Shown here in pieces: positions 43,948 through 57,300 of a DNA stretch of 64,000 nucleotides. Under the pieces are notes generated by a model, which was not told the DNA's origin, searched no databases, and worked only from the letters and a program-made list of their open reading frames with translations. This DNA comes from Carposina sasakii (taxonomy: Eukaryota > Arthropoda > Insecta > Lepidoptera > Carposinidae): positions 10,230,001 through 10,294,000 of the forward strand of contig CP053160.1 of assembly GCA_014607495.2 (NCBI GenBank), written 5' to 3'. Made by a program: the position numbers and the translations under genes. Each line of letters opens with the position of its first letter. Position 1 is the stretch's first letter.

Positions 43948-44335
43948 CTGAGTTCTGTTAAACAGCTTATTTTTATGGTGGATACATAATAATTAATAAG
44001 TGAAGATTAGATTATCCGTTTCTAAAGAAAAGTAATAATAATTGCAGAGAACCCAATGGAATTTGTATTGGTCTAAAAATAGGTAACATAAAATTTGCAC
44101 AATTTACATTACCTACACATTTACAAAATAAAAAAGGATGGTCTTAGCCATTGTGATATTGTCCGTGATCCTAAAGACCTGGAATGTAAATTGGTATATT
44201 TACGAGTACATCATTATGAATACTTATATTTCATACCACTATTGCATACGTACAAATAAGAAACGTTGTTTTAAATGCTTTAGTGTTTTATTTAGATTAA
44301 AGGGATTTAACAACTAAATAACTATTAAATATCTT

Positions 44336-45033
44336 TTATTTTATTTGCACAAGTTTTTCCATCGCCCTTTGAATCTGAGCATAAGAACGATAAATGTTTT
44401 TGTAATGAACGACAAATGTTTTCTGCTCTATCTGCCAGTAATTGATCCAGTGATATAATATTTCGGTAGCTGTAACGTTACTATAATCCATACATGGGTT
44501 TCCTTGATTATCTGAAAATTTAAATTTTAGCACCTATACTAACTAGTGATTACAAAATGTTACAGTGATAGGCGCCACCAAGCTAGGCGTTTAAACCTTT
44601 TCTGGGTCCACCCAAAGCTACACAGAGAAAATTATCACTAAAATTAATCAGCTCAGTAAATGGCGGCAGTAGGCGTAAAAGCGAGACAGACAGATTACTT
44701 TCACATTTATAATGTTATATATGATAATAAAAAGTATAACATTTTAAAATAAATTCATTGTAGGGTCGGTCTCTTGTTATGGAAAAGTATGTGCACCCTA
44801 CTCAAAAATATACAATACACAGAAAATGTTTAAAAAGTCGCTTCAGAAGCAAATATTGGGATTATGAGGATAAGCAACTAACTAAATAAAGTTTTGTGAC
44901 AAATATTTAAAAAAGCAAGAGTGAATATTGCCTAAAATTTGCCGTTTGAGTTTTTGCCTAGGGCCATAGTTTGGAAATTCAATTTTGTACTTACGAGTGA
45001 TATAATAAGTTGGATCCTGGATGCCACTCGCTT
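44336..45033 (-). CDS. Possible small uncharacterised gene (two exons seen)
   Basis: On the minus strand, exon 45033-44995 (acceptor TTGCAG, donor GTAAGT) reads ASGIQDPTYYIT. It joins in phase to exon 44511-44336 (acceptor TTTTCAG), which reads NQGNPCMDYSNVTATEILYH, WINYWQIEQKTFVVHYKNIY and RSYAQIQRAMEKLVQIK before a stop. AATAAA follows the stop by about 45 bp. Amino-acid composition and splice sites look protein-like, and I recognise no family. No start codon is in frame in the upstream exon, so a first exon must lie further up. A short ATG ORF reading MFCCYVMVSL near 45150-45210 with a weak GTAGCA donor would fit in phase. It could still be a chance ORF in AT-rich DNA. Confidence 0.3.
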
Positions 45034-45449
45034 CTGCAACCACGAACAATACATTTCACTACTATATTTATATCAATACCACCAAAATATCTTATTTAGT
45101 CCACACAAATATGCGAAGCGATTCAAACAAATCTACTTGACATAATTTGACAAAATTGTCATGTGCTACCCAAGGATACCATTACATAGCAACAGAACAT
45201 TCCTTAAAATACGGAATTTTTGCTACCGCGAAGGTTTGTTTTACTATATTATGTACACTTTATTTATATTACAAATTACATTAAATACATTTCATTACTC
45301 TAATTAAATATGTTAAACATTTTCAAAACGAATCCAAGTTTTTCATGATAATATTATATTTATGCCTTTTTCAACGTCTTTACTTACATTATAGGGTATT
45401 TTTTTGCTGTGTAAGGGATCCCTTGTGGGAAAACAAGGGGGGGAGGCTG

Positions 45450-45800
45450 TCATTTTTCATGTTTGAGTAACTTTACACTTGTTCTTGAGGATTTTCCATC
45501 ATCCTTCATCATCCTTCATCATCATCATTATCATCCCATAAATTCAGGAATCATTTACTAAAGAAAATGGCTGTATGGGCTTAGTTCCCCTTGCCTTTCC
45601 TTCGGGATATTTTTTTTTTTTTTTTTTTTTTTAGTTTATCCCGAAGGAAAGGCAAGGGGAACTAAGCCCATACAGCCGTTGTCTTTAGTAAATGATTTCT
45701 GAATTTATGATGGATGATAATGATGATGATGAATGGAAACGTCGGGAAAATCCTCAAGAACAAGTGTAAAGTTAGTCAAAATGAAAAATTATTGCAGAAA
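45450..45800. repeat. ~350-bp fold-back repeat with poly-T centre
   Basis: The inner arms 45566-45609 and 45637-45680 are complementary at 43 of 44 positions, around 22 T residues. Complementarity continues outward, with interruptions, to ACTTTACACTTGTTCTTGAG on the left and CTCAAGAACAAGTGTAAAGT on the right. A related single arm is at 29083-29128, and a fragment CCCCTTCGGGATAAACTAAA is at 46026. Confidence 0.9.
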
Positions 45801-46440
45801 CAACTTACATGGGCCCATGAAGAGATCGTATTCCGGCTAAAGTTTTACTCGGCTTACCTGCGTATAAAACCATGCACAAGCACTAGATTCACATCACAAG
45901 TAATCAAAATATAACTTATCTACCAGAAAACATCACTTTACGGACACATGCAAGCCATTTACAAATAATTTTTGATTTTCACAAGAAAATTACACCTGCA
46001 CCCTTCCAGCTTTTCCCGCCGAAACTCCCCTTCGGGATAAACTAAACAAAAAAAAAAGGAGATACTCAACTTATATCACAAGTTGAACGAAACATATAAA
46101 AAAAAAAAACTAAGAGGAGATACCAAATCCTTCTTAAAAGATTATTTTGATACAATCCAAAATGTTAAGTTCTGGTCTCGGATCGATTTATTAGTGTATT
46201 ATTAAGGTAAATCAATAAATATATTTTATAAAATGTGTTTGATAGAGGTTATGTTTTGCTTTTTGTGCATGGTTGAAATAACCTACTAAATTCAGAAACC
46301 TCTGTTTTAAGATATTATCAAGGAAAATGAAATCTGTCCTCTAGTACCTACTTTTATTTCTCCTGATACTTTCGTTTTGGTCTTCCATAATACAAAAAAC
46401 TCCTAAAGTAGGTATTTACTTATTACTTAATATTAATTGA

Positions 46441-46594
46441 CTAGAAATTCTACTGGTTTGCTGGCAATTATGTACTTCATTCTATACATAAGTTTATATA
46501 GTTTCAGACATTTTCTCTAGAAATTATATTAGTTCACTCGTAACTATGTTCTTCAATCTATACATAAATTTATTTAGCTTCAAACATTTTCTCC
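46441..46594 (+). repeat. Tandem duplication just upstream of POLR1A
   Basis: Two diverged copies of a 76-bp unit lie head to tail, each running from CTAGAAATT to CAAACATTTTCTC or CAGACATTTTCTC. The second copy ends in CTCCACAG, which could be a 3' splice site for a 5' UTR exon starting at 46599, 29 bp before the start codon. Confidence 0.7.
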
Positions 46595-46627
46595 ACAGAA
46601 CGTTCCTTCTGCATCACCTCAGCTAAA

Positions 46628-49600
46628 ATGGCTTTCAAGATGGCAACACCTAGTCTTACAGGACTCTCCTCTGCTAATCTCGAATACCTGCAATTTCAAA
46701 TGTTCACAAATGAAGACATCAGAAAACTTAGCGTTGTAAAACTGACAAACACAACTTCATTTGATGCTATGGGAAACCCTACTGTAGGTGGACTTTATGA
46801 TTCTAGGCTTGGGCCTACTAGAGAAAGAAATGACTTCTGTGGTACCTGCTCCAACAGCTTACTTCACTGTCCTGGACATTTCGGCCATATTGATATACCA
46901 TTACATGTTGTTAATCCTTTATTTATCAGAACTATTTACACACTCTTCCGTATTAGTTGCCTAAAATGTTTTAAAATACAGATGGATGAAAGAACTAAAG
47001 CAGTCTTAAAAGTACAGCTAGACCTGATTGATGCTGGTCATGTCACAGCTGCTTTAGACTTAGAATTCTTTACTGCTGACACTAAGAATCTTGACCATGA
47101 TTCATCACTGGATAAATCTAAGAAACATTTGAAAAAGTATAAAAAACTCCTAAAAGAAGATGATCCAGTTACACAAACATTTCACAATAAAAATACTGAT
47201 AGGTTAAGAGCAAAGATTATTGGAAATATTTTTAAAGCTGCTAATATTTCTAAAAGATGTATTTACTGTGGAACTAAACTCCTTAAAGTTACAACATCTG
47301 ATAACAAAATTATGTATAATCTGGCTCTTCTAGGTGGGGGTGGAATAAAGATTATGATGCCGGATGAAATAAAGAATTTTTGCACAAAGATTGCTGAAAA
47401 TGATGAAGACATTTTAGTCCAATGTATACCTGCTCTAAAGTTTACTAAATTGTCCCCGCCCACAGATATATTTTTTATGGATATTATACCTGTACTACCA
47501 CCATGTGTTAGACCTTGCAATGTCTTGCAAGGAGAATTGATTGAACATCCTCAAACTAATGTTTATAAAAATATTCTGCAGGGTGCATATAGTGCGAGAG
47601 CTGTGTTGCAAGTGTTAACGGCTCCTGATCCCAATAAAGCCATGGATGCACTTGATAAACAGCCGAGGCAAGCATATGAAGCTGTCCAAGGCAAATCACC
47701 AGCTGAAAAGCTACATACTGTTTGGCAAGACTTACAGAAACAAGTTTTAGAATTGCTAAGTTGTGAAGGTCAAGGCAAAACTAGTTTAGGGCTGAAACAG
47801 ATTTTAGAAAAGAAGACTGGTGTAATAAGAATGCATATGATGGGAAAGAGAGTTAATTTTGCTGCTAGATCTGTTATTACACCGGACCCTAATGTAGACA
47901 TTGATGAGATTGGTATTCCTGATGCATTTGCAACTAAACTTACATATCCAGTCCCAGTGACTGAATGGAATGTTGATGAGTTGAGAAAAATGATAATTAA
48001 TGGCCCTAATGTCCACCCTGGTGCTGAAAAACTGGAAATCGAAAGTGGTAGAGTCATTAGAATACCCCCTGATTGTATTGAAAAAAGAAAAAGTCTTGCC
48101 AAAAGATTGTTAACACCTGACGAGTATAAAACAACAGGATTGAAAATCGTACACAGACATTTGGTCAATGGAGATGTATTGATTCTGAATCGTCAGCCTT
48201 CTCTGCATAAACCTAGTATGATGGCACATAGAGCAAGAATTCTGAAAGGAGAAAAAACACTAAGACTCCACTATGCCAATTGTAAATCTTACAATGCTGA
48301 TTTTGACGGCGACGAAATGAATGCGCATTTCCCTCAAAATGAAATAGCTAGAAGTGAAGCTTATAATATTATGTCCGTTCGTAAACAGTATCTTGTACCT
48401 AAGGATGGCACTCCATTGAGTGGACTTATTCAAGATCATGTTATATCTGGAGTAAAAATGTCGTTGCGCGGAACATTTTTCACTAAAGCAGACTACCAAC
48501 AATTGGTATTTCAAGCGTTGTCTAATCATAAAGGCGTTATTAAACTTTTACCACCAACGATTCTGAAACCTGTAGTTCTGTGGAGCGGAAAACAAGTTCT
48601 CTCTACAATCATCATCAATAGTACACCAAAAGGACAACCACTATTGACTTTATCAGGAAAGGCTAAAATTAGTACAAAAGCTTGGCAGAAAGAGCCAGAA
48701 AGGCTTTGGGAGGCCGGTGGAACTCCATTTACTGATCCTATTACAATGTCTGAAGCTGAAGTTATAATAAGAAAAGGAGAATTGTTGTCTGGTGTGCTAG
48801 ATAAAACTCATTATGGTGCCACACCTTACGGCTTAGTCCACTGTATGTACGAATTGTATGGAGGAGATAGTTCCAGCGCATTGCTCAGTTCTTTTTCAAA
48901 GGTTTTTACATTTTATTTGCAATGGATAGGCTTCACCCTTGGAGTTAAAGATATTTTGGTTGTTGATGATGCGAACTTAAAGCGAGATGATGTCATATGT
49001 CTAGTTCGTCAAGCGGGCAGAGCTGCAGCAGTAAAAGCTACAGAGTTATCTGCAGATGTTGAAGAAAGTACATTAAAGGAGACTATTGGAGAGATGTTAG
49101 TCAAAGATCCGAAATTCCGAGCCTGTTTGGATAGGCAATACAAATCTATGCTTGACACGTACACTAATAATATTAACAAAGCCTGTTTATCTGAAGGTTT
49201 ATTAGAAAAGTTTCCCTACAATAATCTCCAGCTTATGGTTCAGTCTGGTGCCAAAGGCTCAACAGTAAACACTATGCAAATTTCTTGCTTGCTAGGCCAA
49301 ATTGAATTAGAAGGAAAACGACCACCTTTAATGATATCTGGTCGATCTTTGCCAAGTTTTCCGCCTTACGACATATCGCCCAGAGCTGGTGGATTTATTG
49401 ACGGACGATTTATGACAGGAATTCAGCCACAAGAGTTCTTCTTTCATTGTATGGCTGGAAGAGAAGGTCTAATTGATACAGCCGTAAAGACCAGTCGATC
49501 TGGCTACCTGCAACGATGCCTTATCAAACATTTAGAAGGATTAAACATCGCTTATGATTACACTGTAAGAGATGCAGACAACAGTGTTATTCAGTTCGCC

Positions 49601-51891
49601 TATGGCGAAGACGGCATGGATGTTTTAAAATGCCAGTTCCTTAAAAAAGAACAATTGAAATTCCTTGACGTAAACGCTAATGCTGTTGTTGGTAAATCTG
49701 TTGTGAATAAGCTGAAAGAACACGGAGATGAAAAAACTATTGCCAAGCAACAAAAATCTATCAAGAAGTGGAAAAAGAAAAATGGAAGTCCGTTTCAAAA
49801 AGTACGAACAAGCCCATTTACCATGTTTACAGCGATTACTAAAAAGGATATTGATCTTGATGAGACTCCGACGGATCAAACCAGAGATCCATACTATTGG
49901 GAACTAGAGAAAAAGTGGCGTGAACTAAGCGATGAGGAGAAACAAGAATATGCTGGAAAAATATGTCCTGAGCCAATGATGAATAAGCATTCTCCCAACC
50001 TTAAGTTTGGTGTTATCAATGAGCAACTAGATTCAATCGTGCAAAATTATTTAAAACAGCGATCTAAAACTATACATAGTGACTACACAGAAAAGGAAAA
50101 GTTCATCGATGTTATCAATGCTAAATATCTCGCGTCATTGGCAGATCCGGGTGAACCTGTTGGCCTGCTAGCAGCTCAATCTATTGGGGAACCTTCAACC
50201 CAGATGACATTGAATACATTCCATTTCGCCGGTAGAGGTGACATGAACGTAACTTTAGGTATTCCTCGTCTTAGAGAAATTCTTATGACTGCTTCTGCTA
50301 AACTGAAGACTCCGAACATGGACATACCTTTCCGAGACATCCCCAATTTGAACAAAAAATCTGAAAAGCTAAGGCAAAAACTTAACCGCGTGACAGTTTC
50401 TGATGTACTGGAAAAAATTGATGTGCAATGCGAGATTGTGACTGTGCCGAATCGGCAACTAAAAACCACAATGCGCTTTTCTTTCTTGCCGCGTTCGCAA
50501 TATCGTACTCAATATTCGGTAAAACCGGCTCAAATAATTCGTCACATGCAAAATATTTTTTTCCATGAGATGTTCATTGTACTTCGAAAGCTGGCTAAGG
50601 CTTCTTGTGGTATTATGTGGGCGACGGAAAAAGATAAGAAACGCCGCGCTGGAACGAATGATGATGACGAGAGTGAAGAAGAAAGTCCTGTCGTAAAGGA
50701 AACCGCTGCTAACGACGGAGATATGAGCTCAGATGAAGAAGGACCAAATGAAGATGATGACGATACTGATGTAAGTTTTTTTACAATTATCTAACTAGCG
50801 ATATGTATGTAATGAATAGTATGTTTGTCTGTAAATTAACTAGCAATAATGTTTAACTCAGGGTCGTAACTACTATGTGGCAATTCGGCAAAATTCCCAG
50901 TCCGGTCAAAGGAGGATACCAACATTATTTACAATTATTTACAGAGGCATCCGATGAATTTGCTACGGGCCTCGAGTGGTATAGTTACGCCACTTAATAT
51001 TAAAGTCATTTGAAATTATAGGCAAGCACCAAGTTTACAGAACTATTAATTAAGACAAGCTTTTATTTTGATATATCTCAGGTAAGGATACGAAATAAGC
51101 GCGCAGAAGAACAAGAGTACGAAGATCCCGAATCAGAAGAGGAAGAGAAGTCCGATGACGAGGTGGAGCTTCAGGATGAACCGGACAAAGATGTGGAAGA
51201 GATCAGCGACGAAACTATCAATGATGAAGCGAATAAAACAATGTCCGAGGTTGTCACCAAATTAAAGAGCGCAATAAACTACAGCTTCGACCAGAAAAAA
51301 CATCGTTGGTGCGAGCTAACTGTGGTCTTTCCTATAAGTTTTCTCCGTGTGGATCTGTCGCAAGGGTTGCGCGACGCAGCATCAAAATCGGTGATACACG
51401 AAATCAAGAACATCAAACGAGCTATTACGAATAAGGAAAAAGACGTTCTATTCCTTAAAACGGAAGGAATCAACATTCTACAGATGTTCAAATACAATGA
51501 CTTGTTGGACTTGAACAAGTTGTACAGCAACGATGTCCATGCGATGGCTAATACGTATGGCATTGAAGCGGCGAATAAGGTGATCACCACCGAAATTCGG
51601 AACGTGTTCAATGTGTATGGTATTACGGTGGATACACGTCATTTGAGCTTGATCGCGGATTATATGACATACAACGGGGTGTTTGAGCCGATGAGCCGCA
51701 AAGGTATGGAGGCGTCGACCTCGCCTCTGCAGCAGATGTCGTTTGAGTCGTCTCTACTGTTTTTGAAGGAAGCTGTTTTGAACGCGAAGAAGGATACCCT
51801 TCGGTCGGCGTCAAGCTGCCTGATGCTGGGTCAGACTTGCCGCAGTGGCACCGGCGCGTTTGGTATCATGTGTCCAGTAAAGCTATCCTAA
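46628..51891 (+). CDS. Polr1A: DNA-directed RNA polymerase I subunit RPA1 (largest subunit)
   Basis: This is the catalytic subunit of RNA polymerase I, which transcribes the large rRNA precursor in the nucleolus. Exon 1 is 46628-50770 and exon 2 is 51082-51891 (GTAAGT donor, CTCAG acceptor), encoding 1650 residues (family about 1640-1720). The clamp zinc ligands are Cys71, Cys74, Cys81 and His84 (CGTCSNSLLHCPGHFGH). The active-site magnesium aspartates are 558, 560 and 562 in NADFDGDEMN. Pol I features include HMMGKRVNFAARSVITPDPN, MVQSGAKGSTVNTMQISCLL, FFFHCMAGREGLIDTAVKTS and the trigger-loop region QSIGEPSTQMTLNTFHFAGR (about 1180-1200). An acidic Ser/Glu/Asp-rich insertion spans the intron, followed by LYSNDVHAMANTYGIEAANK and the SPLQQMSFESSLLFLKEAVL C-terminus. 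The ATG follows a CTCAG that may be an acceptor, and a second ATG (Met5) lies close by. Confidence 0.97.
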
Positions 51892-52174
51892 ATGTAAGTA
51901 TGTGATACTCGTAATTTAGATACCTTCTTTGTGAATTCTAACTGGGGTTATTTGTAAGCTTTGAAGATTTTAAGCCTAAATTATATTCGTATATGGACCT
52001 ATTTGCACAAAGGAACTAAATGGGTCTTTATAGACGGTGTTTGAAATTATTCCCGGATTAAGAGCTTGGTGCAAATGGCTCTTAAATTGTTATATCCATT
52101 AATTAGAAATATCTTCTATGTTGTAAAAGAAACTAGGATTCTTAGTTCATAAGATATTTTGTTAATTCACTAGA

Positions 52175-52180
52175 AATAAA
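52175..52180 (+). promoter_or_regulatory. Candidate polyadenylation signal for POLR1A
   Basis: AATAAA about 285 bp after the POLR1A stop codon, on the coding strand. Confidence 0.45.
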
Positions 52181-54051
52181 ACTGCAATTGGTTTGAAACT
52201 TTGTATTTGTCTCATAATCAAGAAGATAAACCTATAGTTTATACAAATGGCGCGTTAAAAGCGTTAGGGTGAATTTCCATTGCCACGGAAATAGGACATA
52301 AATACAATTTACCGATAAATGATAGCGATCTCGCGAGTTTTCATTTTAGGTATTCTTTGCTATATCCCGCCACAATGTAAATACACCTTTAGGCACCACT
52401 TCCACGTGAATTTTGAACAGCACTTAAAGTCCATCTTCATTACAAAGAAGCTCGGAAGCGATGCCTTATCTTGTGTTAAAACACATACCGACGTTTGTAC
52501 TCTTATCATAAAAGACATAGAATTAATTGCAAAATGGAAACTACTAGAATGTCAATCATATTAAAAATTAATTCAGAAGCTAATTCTAAGTCTGTACACA
52601 AGATTCCAAGTATTTGTTTTACTAAACAAATTCAAAACTAAATTATCCATGAAATGCTTAAAATTACTTAAAATAGTATGATCACATTAGCTCTGGGAGT
52701 ACAGTATGACGTCACATAATTAATAACTAACTCTCATAAATAATACATAACTTTAACAATATATTAACATCTTAACAACAATCGCTTCAAGCGAAAATAA
52801 TTGCAAATATACATAATATCAAAGAACATTTTACGTTGGCACTAAATGGATGATAGACCATACAAACCACCAGTCTATGGGCTCTATGGCCGCGATAAGG
52901 AAAATGCTCAAACTCCATAGAATAATGGCCCAGGTTTCAGCACATGTAGGACTTCGTTACATGTCCGATAATTTCAAAATTCAGACATTTGCTTTAGAAT
53001 TTGAGACATTTCGGAGCATCCCTTTTCTACCACAAGAAATAGTTTCCGCTATTAGGAGGTTTAACGGATGGTAACAGTGACTCATGGTGCTTATTCGAGC
53101 GGCTGCAGAATTTACATAATATACCACTCAATGGCACAAATTTATAAAAAATTCGTTGCGAAATGTAAGGGCACTGGAGAGGACGGTAACATTATAAATT
53201 ATTTTTAAAATTTTCAAATATTGGACCCATACGCCTTTCTTCTTTCACGCGTCTCTATTATACTAAAAATAACATAACAATACTTTTATGGTAGTTTTTA
53301 TATATGTATAAATAAATTACATTACACATATTATTTTATACTCATTTTATTTCACCTGAAACGAGTTTCGTTCTATGTTTTAGGTACACGCAATTTTATC
53401 ACAGCCTCGTTGATGTGCGCTTTTTATGAAAAATCAAGAAAAATCAAGAATGGTTCCATTTTATTAGTTGATATGTTTTATTCGATATTCTTTAATCTGT
53501 AAAGGACCCACGTAGATAAATCTACTTTCCAAGAAATTGCCAGAAAGAAATGACAGTACCTAAAGGCAATCAATTTTTCTACTGGTTACCTAAAATAGCC
53601 CCTGAGCTTCGAGTGTGGACATCTTGCTTTGCCAAAGTCCACGCAACGCGTCTGTAGGTGTAAACTAAACAAGAATACCGACAAACTAACTTGCGGGAAA
53701 ATGAAAACGCTATCAACCAAAAATGTTTAAATGTAATTCTAGGCATACAAGTTAAATAAGTAGTTAAAGGTGTATTGTGAAAATTTTAACTTAAATTAAT
53801 CCTCAAACATAGTGATTAATACAGAATTACTAGAACTCGTGTCAGGTCAAACGCGCTTGCAAACACAACTTCTTAGAATAAGGAACTTACTTATCTTCTG
53901 GAAGGCACGAATAGTTTAGTAGCTTTTACTTGAGGGAAAAAATTTAAGCCAATGTAATTACTAACTGTTTATGAACTTGTTAATCTTGTTACTTATATCT
54001 TTTTTCTTTGAAAGTTTTTAGCGTTACCTACCTACCTTGTTATAGGATATT

Positions 54052-54057
54052 TTTATT
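54052..54057 (-). promoter_or_regulatory. Candidate polyadenylation signal for the SLC17 gene
   Basis: AATAAA on the minus strand, about 245 bp after the transporter stop codon. Confidence 0.35.
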
Positions 54058-54300
54058 TACCATTATAACATAGTACGAATTAAATAGAATTAGAGGTATT
54101 TAATGTTTTTAAACACATAATTCAATTGTAGGGTACAGTTAGAGGTCTGAAGGCTTCAGGGCAACAAAATCTTGTGGAATTAAATCCGGCCTTGATTAAA
54201 AATCAATTAAGTAGGTAGTTGGGATGGATGCTTAAATTTTGACCTGCAAGTCTTAATTAAAATTTACAAGATGTCTGCCAAGCGTGTGCAAAGGTTATTA

Positions 54301-57300
54301 TTATTGGGCTGTTTCGGCTTGATTTTGGTTCATCGCTAATTTCTTTTCTAGCTTGACGGCCTTCTTGTCCGCGGCCTTTTTGGCTAAGGCCTCGTCCTCG
54401 GCAGGGTTGTCCCACTCCATCCTTCGACCTGATGCGAAGATGTTGTAGAATGTCGCGCAGAAAATGTAAACTCCGCCCGCGATGTAGAACACTATCCTCC
54501 ATTGTGCTTGCGTTGGCTGTAGAAGAAGAATACAAGGTGTTAGATGGTAAATACCTATTCAACAATACCCCACTTGATGTTTGTTAACTTTTTTTTCATT
54601 TTCACAATATGGCGTCCAGTAGTCGCCATATTGGATTTTCACTAACGTCATGTCGTTAGTGACACTCGCCGGACTAAGAGAATTCGATTGACGTATGAAT
54701 CATAAAAATCGGCCCAGGCGTTTGGTCCGTAAAGTGCTTCAAAGGAACTTACATACATACATAAACACATTACCACTCCTTTGCGTCGCGCAGTCGGGTA
54801 ATAAATCATTATTACCCGCCCCGAAGATGCCCCAAACAATTCTGCTTGTTTTTAATGCCTAGCCTTCCTGGGAAAACTTATAATTCCTCCGAAAGTCCTT
54901 ACTTATCGGATGCCTACTAGGTCAAGGAAGGTTCTTCCAAATTCAGGTCTCTAAAATCAGCGGCAGAAGCATGCGTGTGTTCGTTGATCCGCCAGTCGTT
55001 TAGATCAAAGCATTTTATATGCGTAATAGGTAGATAGACAGATAATGGATATTTACCCGCCCTTCAATGATGTACCCGGCGACGATGGGCGCGAGCAGCC
55101 CGGTGAGGTTGGCGAGGCAGTTCGTGAACGCCATGAGGATGCCGGCGAAGCGTGGAGAGATGTCCAAGTGGTTCACCTGGAGGACAGAAATACGCATGTT
55201 ACTAATTTTTTACTAGGTATTGAGGTGATTTAGAAAATCTACGTTTGCACCAATGTAGGCGACAGTCAAGGTACATAGAAGCGGTAAAGCGCCTGCCCAA
55301 GCCCCTTGGTCGATATTATAAAAAAAAAATTGCAGCTAGGGGGCGCCCTAGAAATCTCGCCAGAGAACAAGTAGTTCTAAGGCAAATCCATCCAACGTAA
55401 GCAATTCTTTGACCAGGGTATGGCATCACTTTTGCCACAGCCCGACTTTCACATGTTTTTAGTCCTGGATCGAGCTTACTTTCAGCAGGTAAAGCTATAA
55501 GTATAGTTGTTCGAAATTTTCTGCTTAACGTACCAATTAACCACTATAAAAAAACTGATAGGTACTCGTTGTGTAGATACACAATATTATGTCAGATTGA
55601 ATAGTGACCTTAAAATTGTACCATATAGAGATACTAACCTTGAAACCAGAGTAGATACCACCGTTGAGCCCGACTCCGGCCGCCAGTATGGCGACCGTAG
55701 CCGCGGGGTTGCATCCCGTGTTGGCAGCAATAAACAGACCGATGGCCGGCCCGTATTCACCTGCGGAGAAGAGCTAGTTAGTAGGTTCTATAATTTTTCT
55801 AATATTTGCATCGGTTTGTCTTTTTATCGCTATACATATCCTTTGTTAAGCCAGTTCTCCGCAAATGTAGGTAGGTATCACTACGGGAAAGGAAATAAAC
55901 TATTTTCTTTAGATTATCTTGGGTCGTTTAATTTTATTGCCTAAAGTTTACTTACCAATACTGTTGATGATCTTCCTGACTTGCGTGTGGTTGAACCGTC
56001 CGCTCGACAACATCCAGTCGGCGACCACAGAGATGAACATTGAGAACAGCCACATGCACAAGTATGGCAGGGCGGACACGAAGCCGTTCTGAAAAAAAAA
56101 CGGTGGTTAAGGTTAAGGGTCAATTTTGCAATTTTCAATAGCACAGTGTAAAGGCGATCGATCGTACCGTACATCGGTCGGTGGACAATAGATCGATTGA
56201 TTTAATCGGGTAATATCCTGAGGATCAATGCTATGTATAACGTGTCTCATTTGATGATGATACATAATGGCGAAATAGTAACTAATACAAAAGTTTTACG
56301 AGGTGTTATGTTTAGAAATCTCTCATAATCGGCATACACATGACTTGACAAATGAGATCAGTCATTCAGCAGATCTTATCCAGTTCCATTTTTTGTTCTG
56401 GCAGCCTCACAACTTGTACCGCAGCCAATAAGGAACACAAAAACGACCTTGGCAGATGAATATAATTAGTAGAGAATTACTTATAAAAAACTAACAATAG
56501 TTTACGTACTTACATACCTTTATCTTGTAATACCTAATAGCACCGAAACGAAAGTTTTATTAACCGCTCCTACCACTAGACACAATAAAAATTACTCTTT
56601 TTCTTTTAACAATATATCATACCACGATAAGTCTGCCATATTAGAATCTGAAGATTCATCTCCCCTACAAGATAGTTTAAGGCACTGCAGGTGTAGCACG
56701 CCTTTATGCACTGGTCTCTTAGGGCTGTAGATTAGATAGGAGAATGCGCTAATCAGGAAACAGCAGTTTAAATAAAAGTGGTGCTTCCAAATCCTTATAT
56801 CGGGAACATTAAATTAATCATTGTCACACAAATACTTACATCCTTGATGGAGAAGTGGAGGACTTGTCTCATGAATGTGGGCAGCTCCGTCATGAGGGTC
56901 TCGTAGCCGTAGTTCTGTCCCATGTGCGCCAACATGATGGCCCAGAACGGAGTGGACAGCAGGATCTTGCTCCAGGGGATTGGAGGCGACTGCAAGAGAA
57001 GAAGAATTAATAAGGAAGTTCGAAAGTACCTTTTCTTTTAAAATTAACTCGCTAGAGATGGTCGGATGATATCGGCGTCTTCTTGACAGATATTCTAGTC
57101 ATCGGAATAATAAACAGTTGTATTACTTGAGACCAACTGATCAGAAAAATACCTATATGTAATTAATTATGTATTGGTAACTGTATATTTAATTGTAGCA
57201 AAATTCACTCACGCTAGACCCAGCAGCGCCCCACAAAGAGCTCAAGATATATTTCTTCTCGTTCTCCTTGATGCTCGGGCAGACCTCCGGATCCTCTGAC

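Larger units (their letters stand above)
51892..54300. other. Intergenic region between POLR1A and the SLC17 gene (convergent)
   Basis: The two genes end towards each other. The region holds the candidate poly(A) signals of both and AT-rich sequence with several scattered short ORFs (52319-52564 and 52850-53074 are the longest), none with recognisable similarity. I see no repeat family from elsewhere in the window. Confidence 0.55.

Noticed and set aside
45530..45735. CRISPR-like or tandem (ATC)n array
   Set aside because: The repeated CATCATC and GATGATG runs are the two arms of the fold-back and short microsatellite, with no spacer-repeat organisation.
47770..48168. 132-codon minus-strand ORF inside POLR1A
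   Set aside because: It lies wholly opposite the highly conserved clamp/active-site coding sequence of POLR1A and has no recognisable protein pattern, so it is a shadow.
52319..53074. Two plus-strand ORFs of 74-81 codons after POLR1A
   Set aside because: No family pattern, splice support or poly(A) signal was evident. Length is within chance for this DNA, and they lie in the convergent intergenic region.
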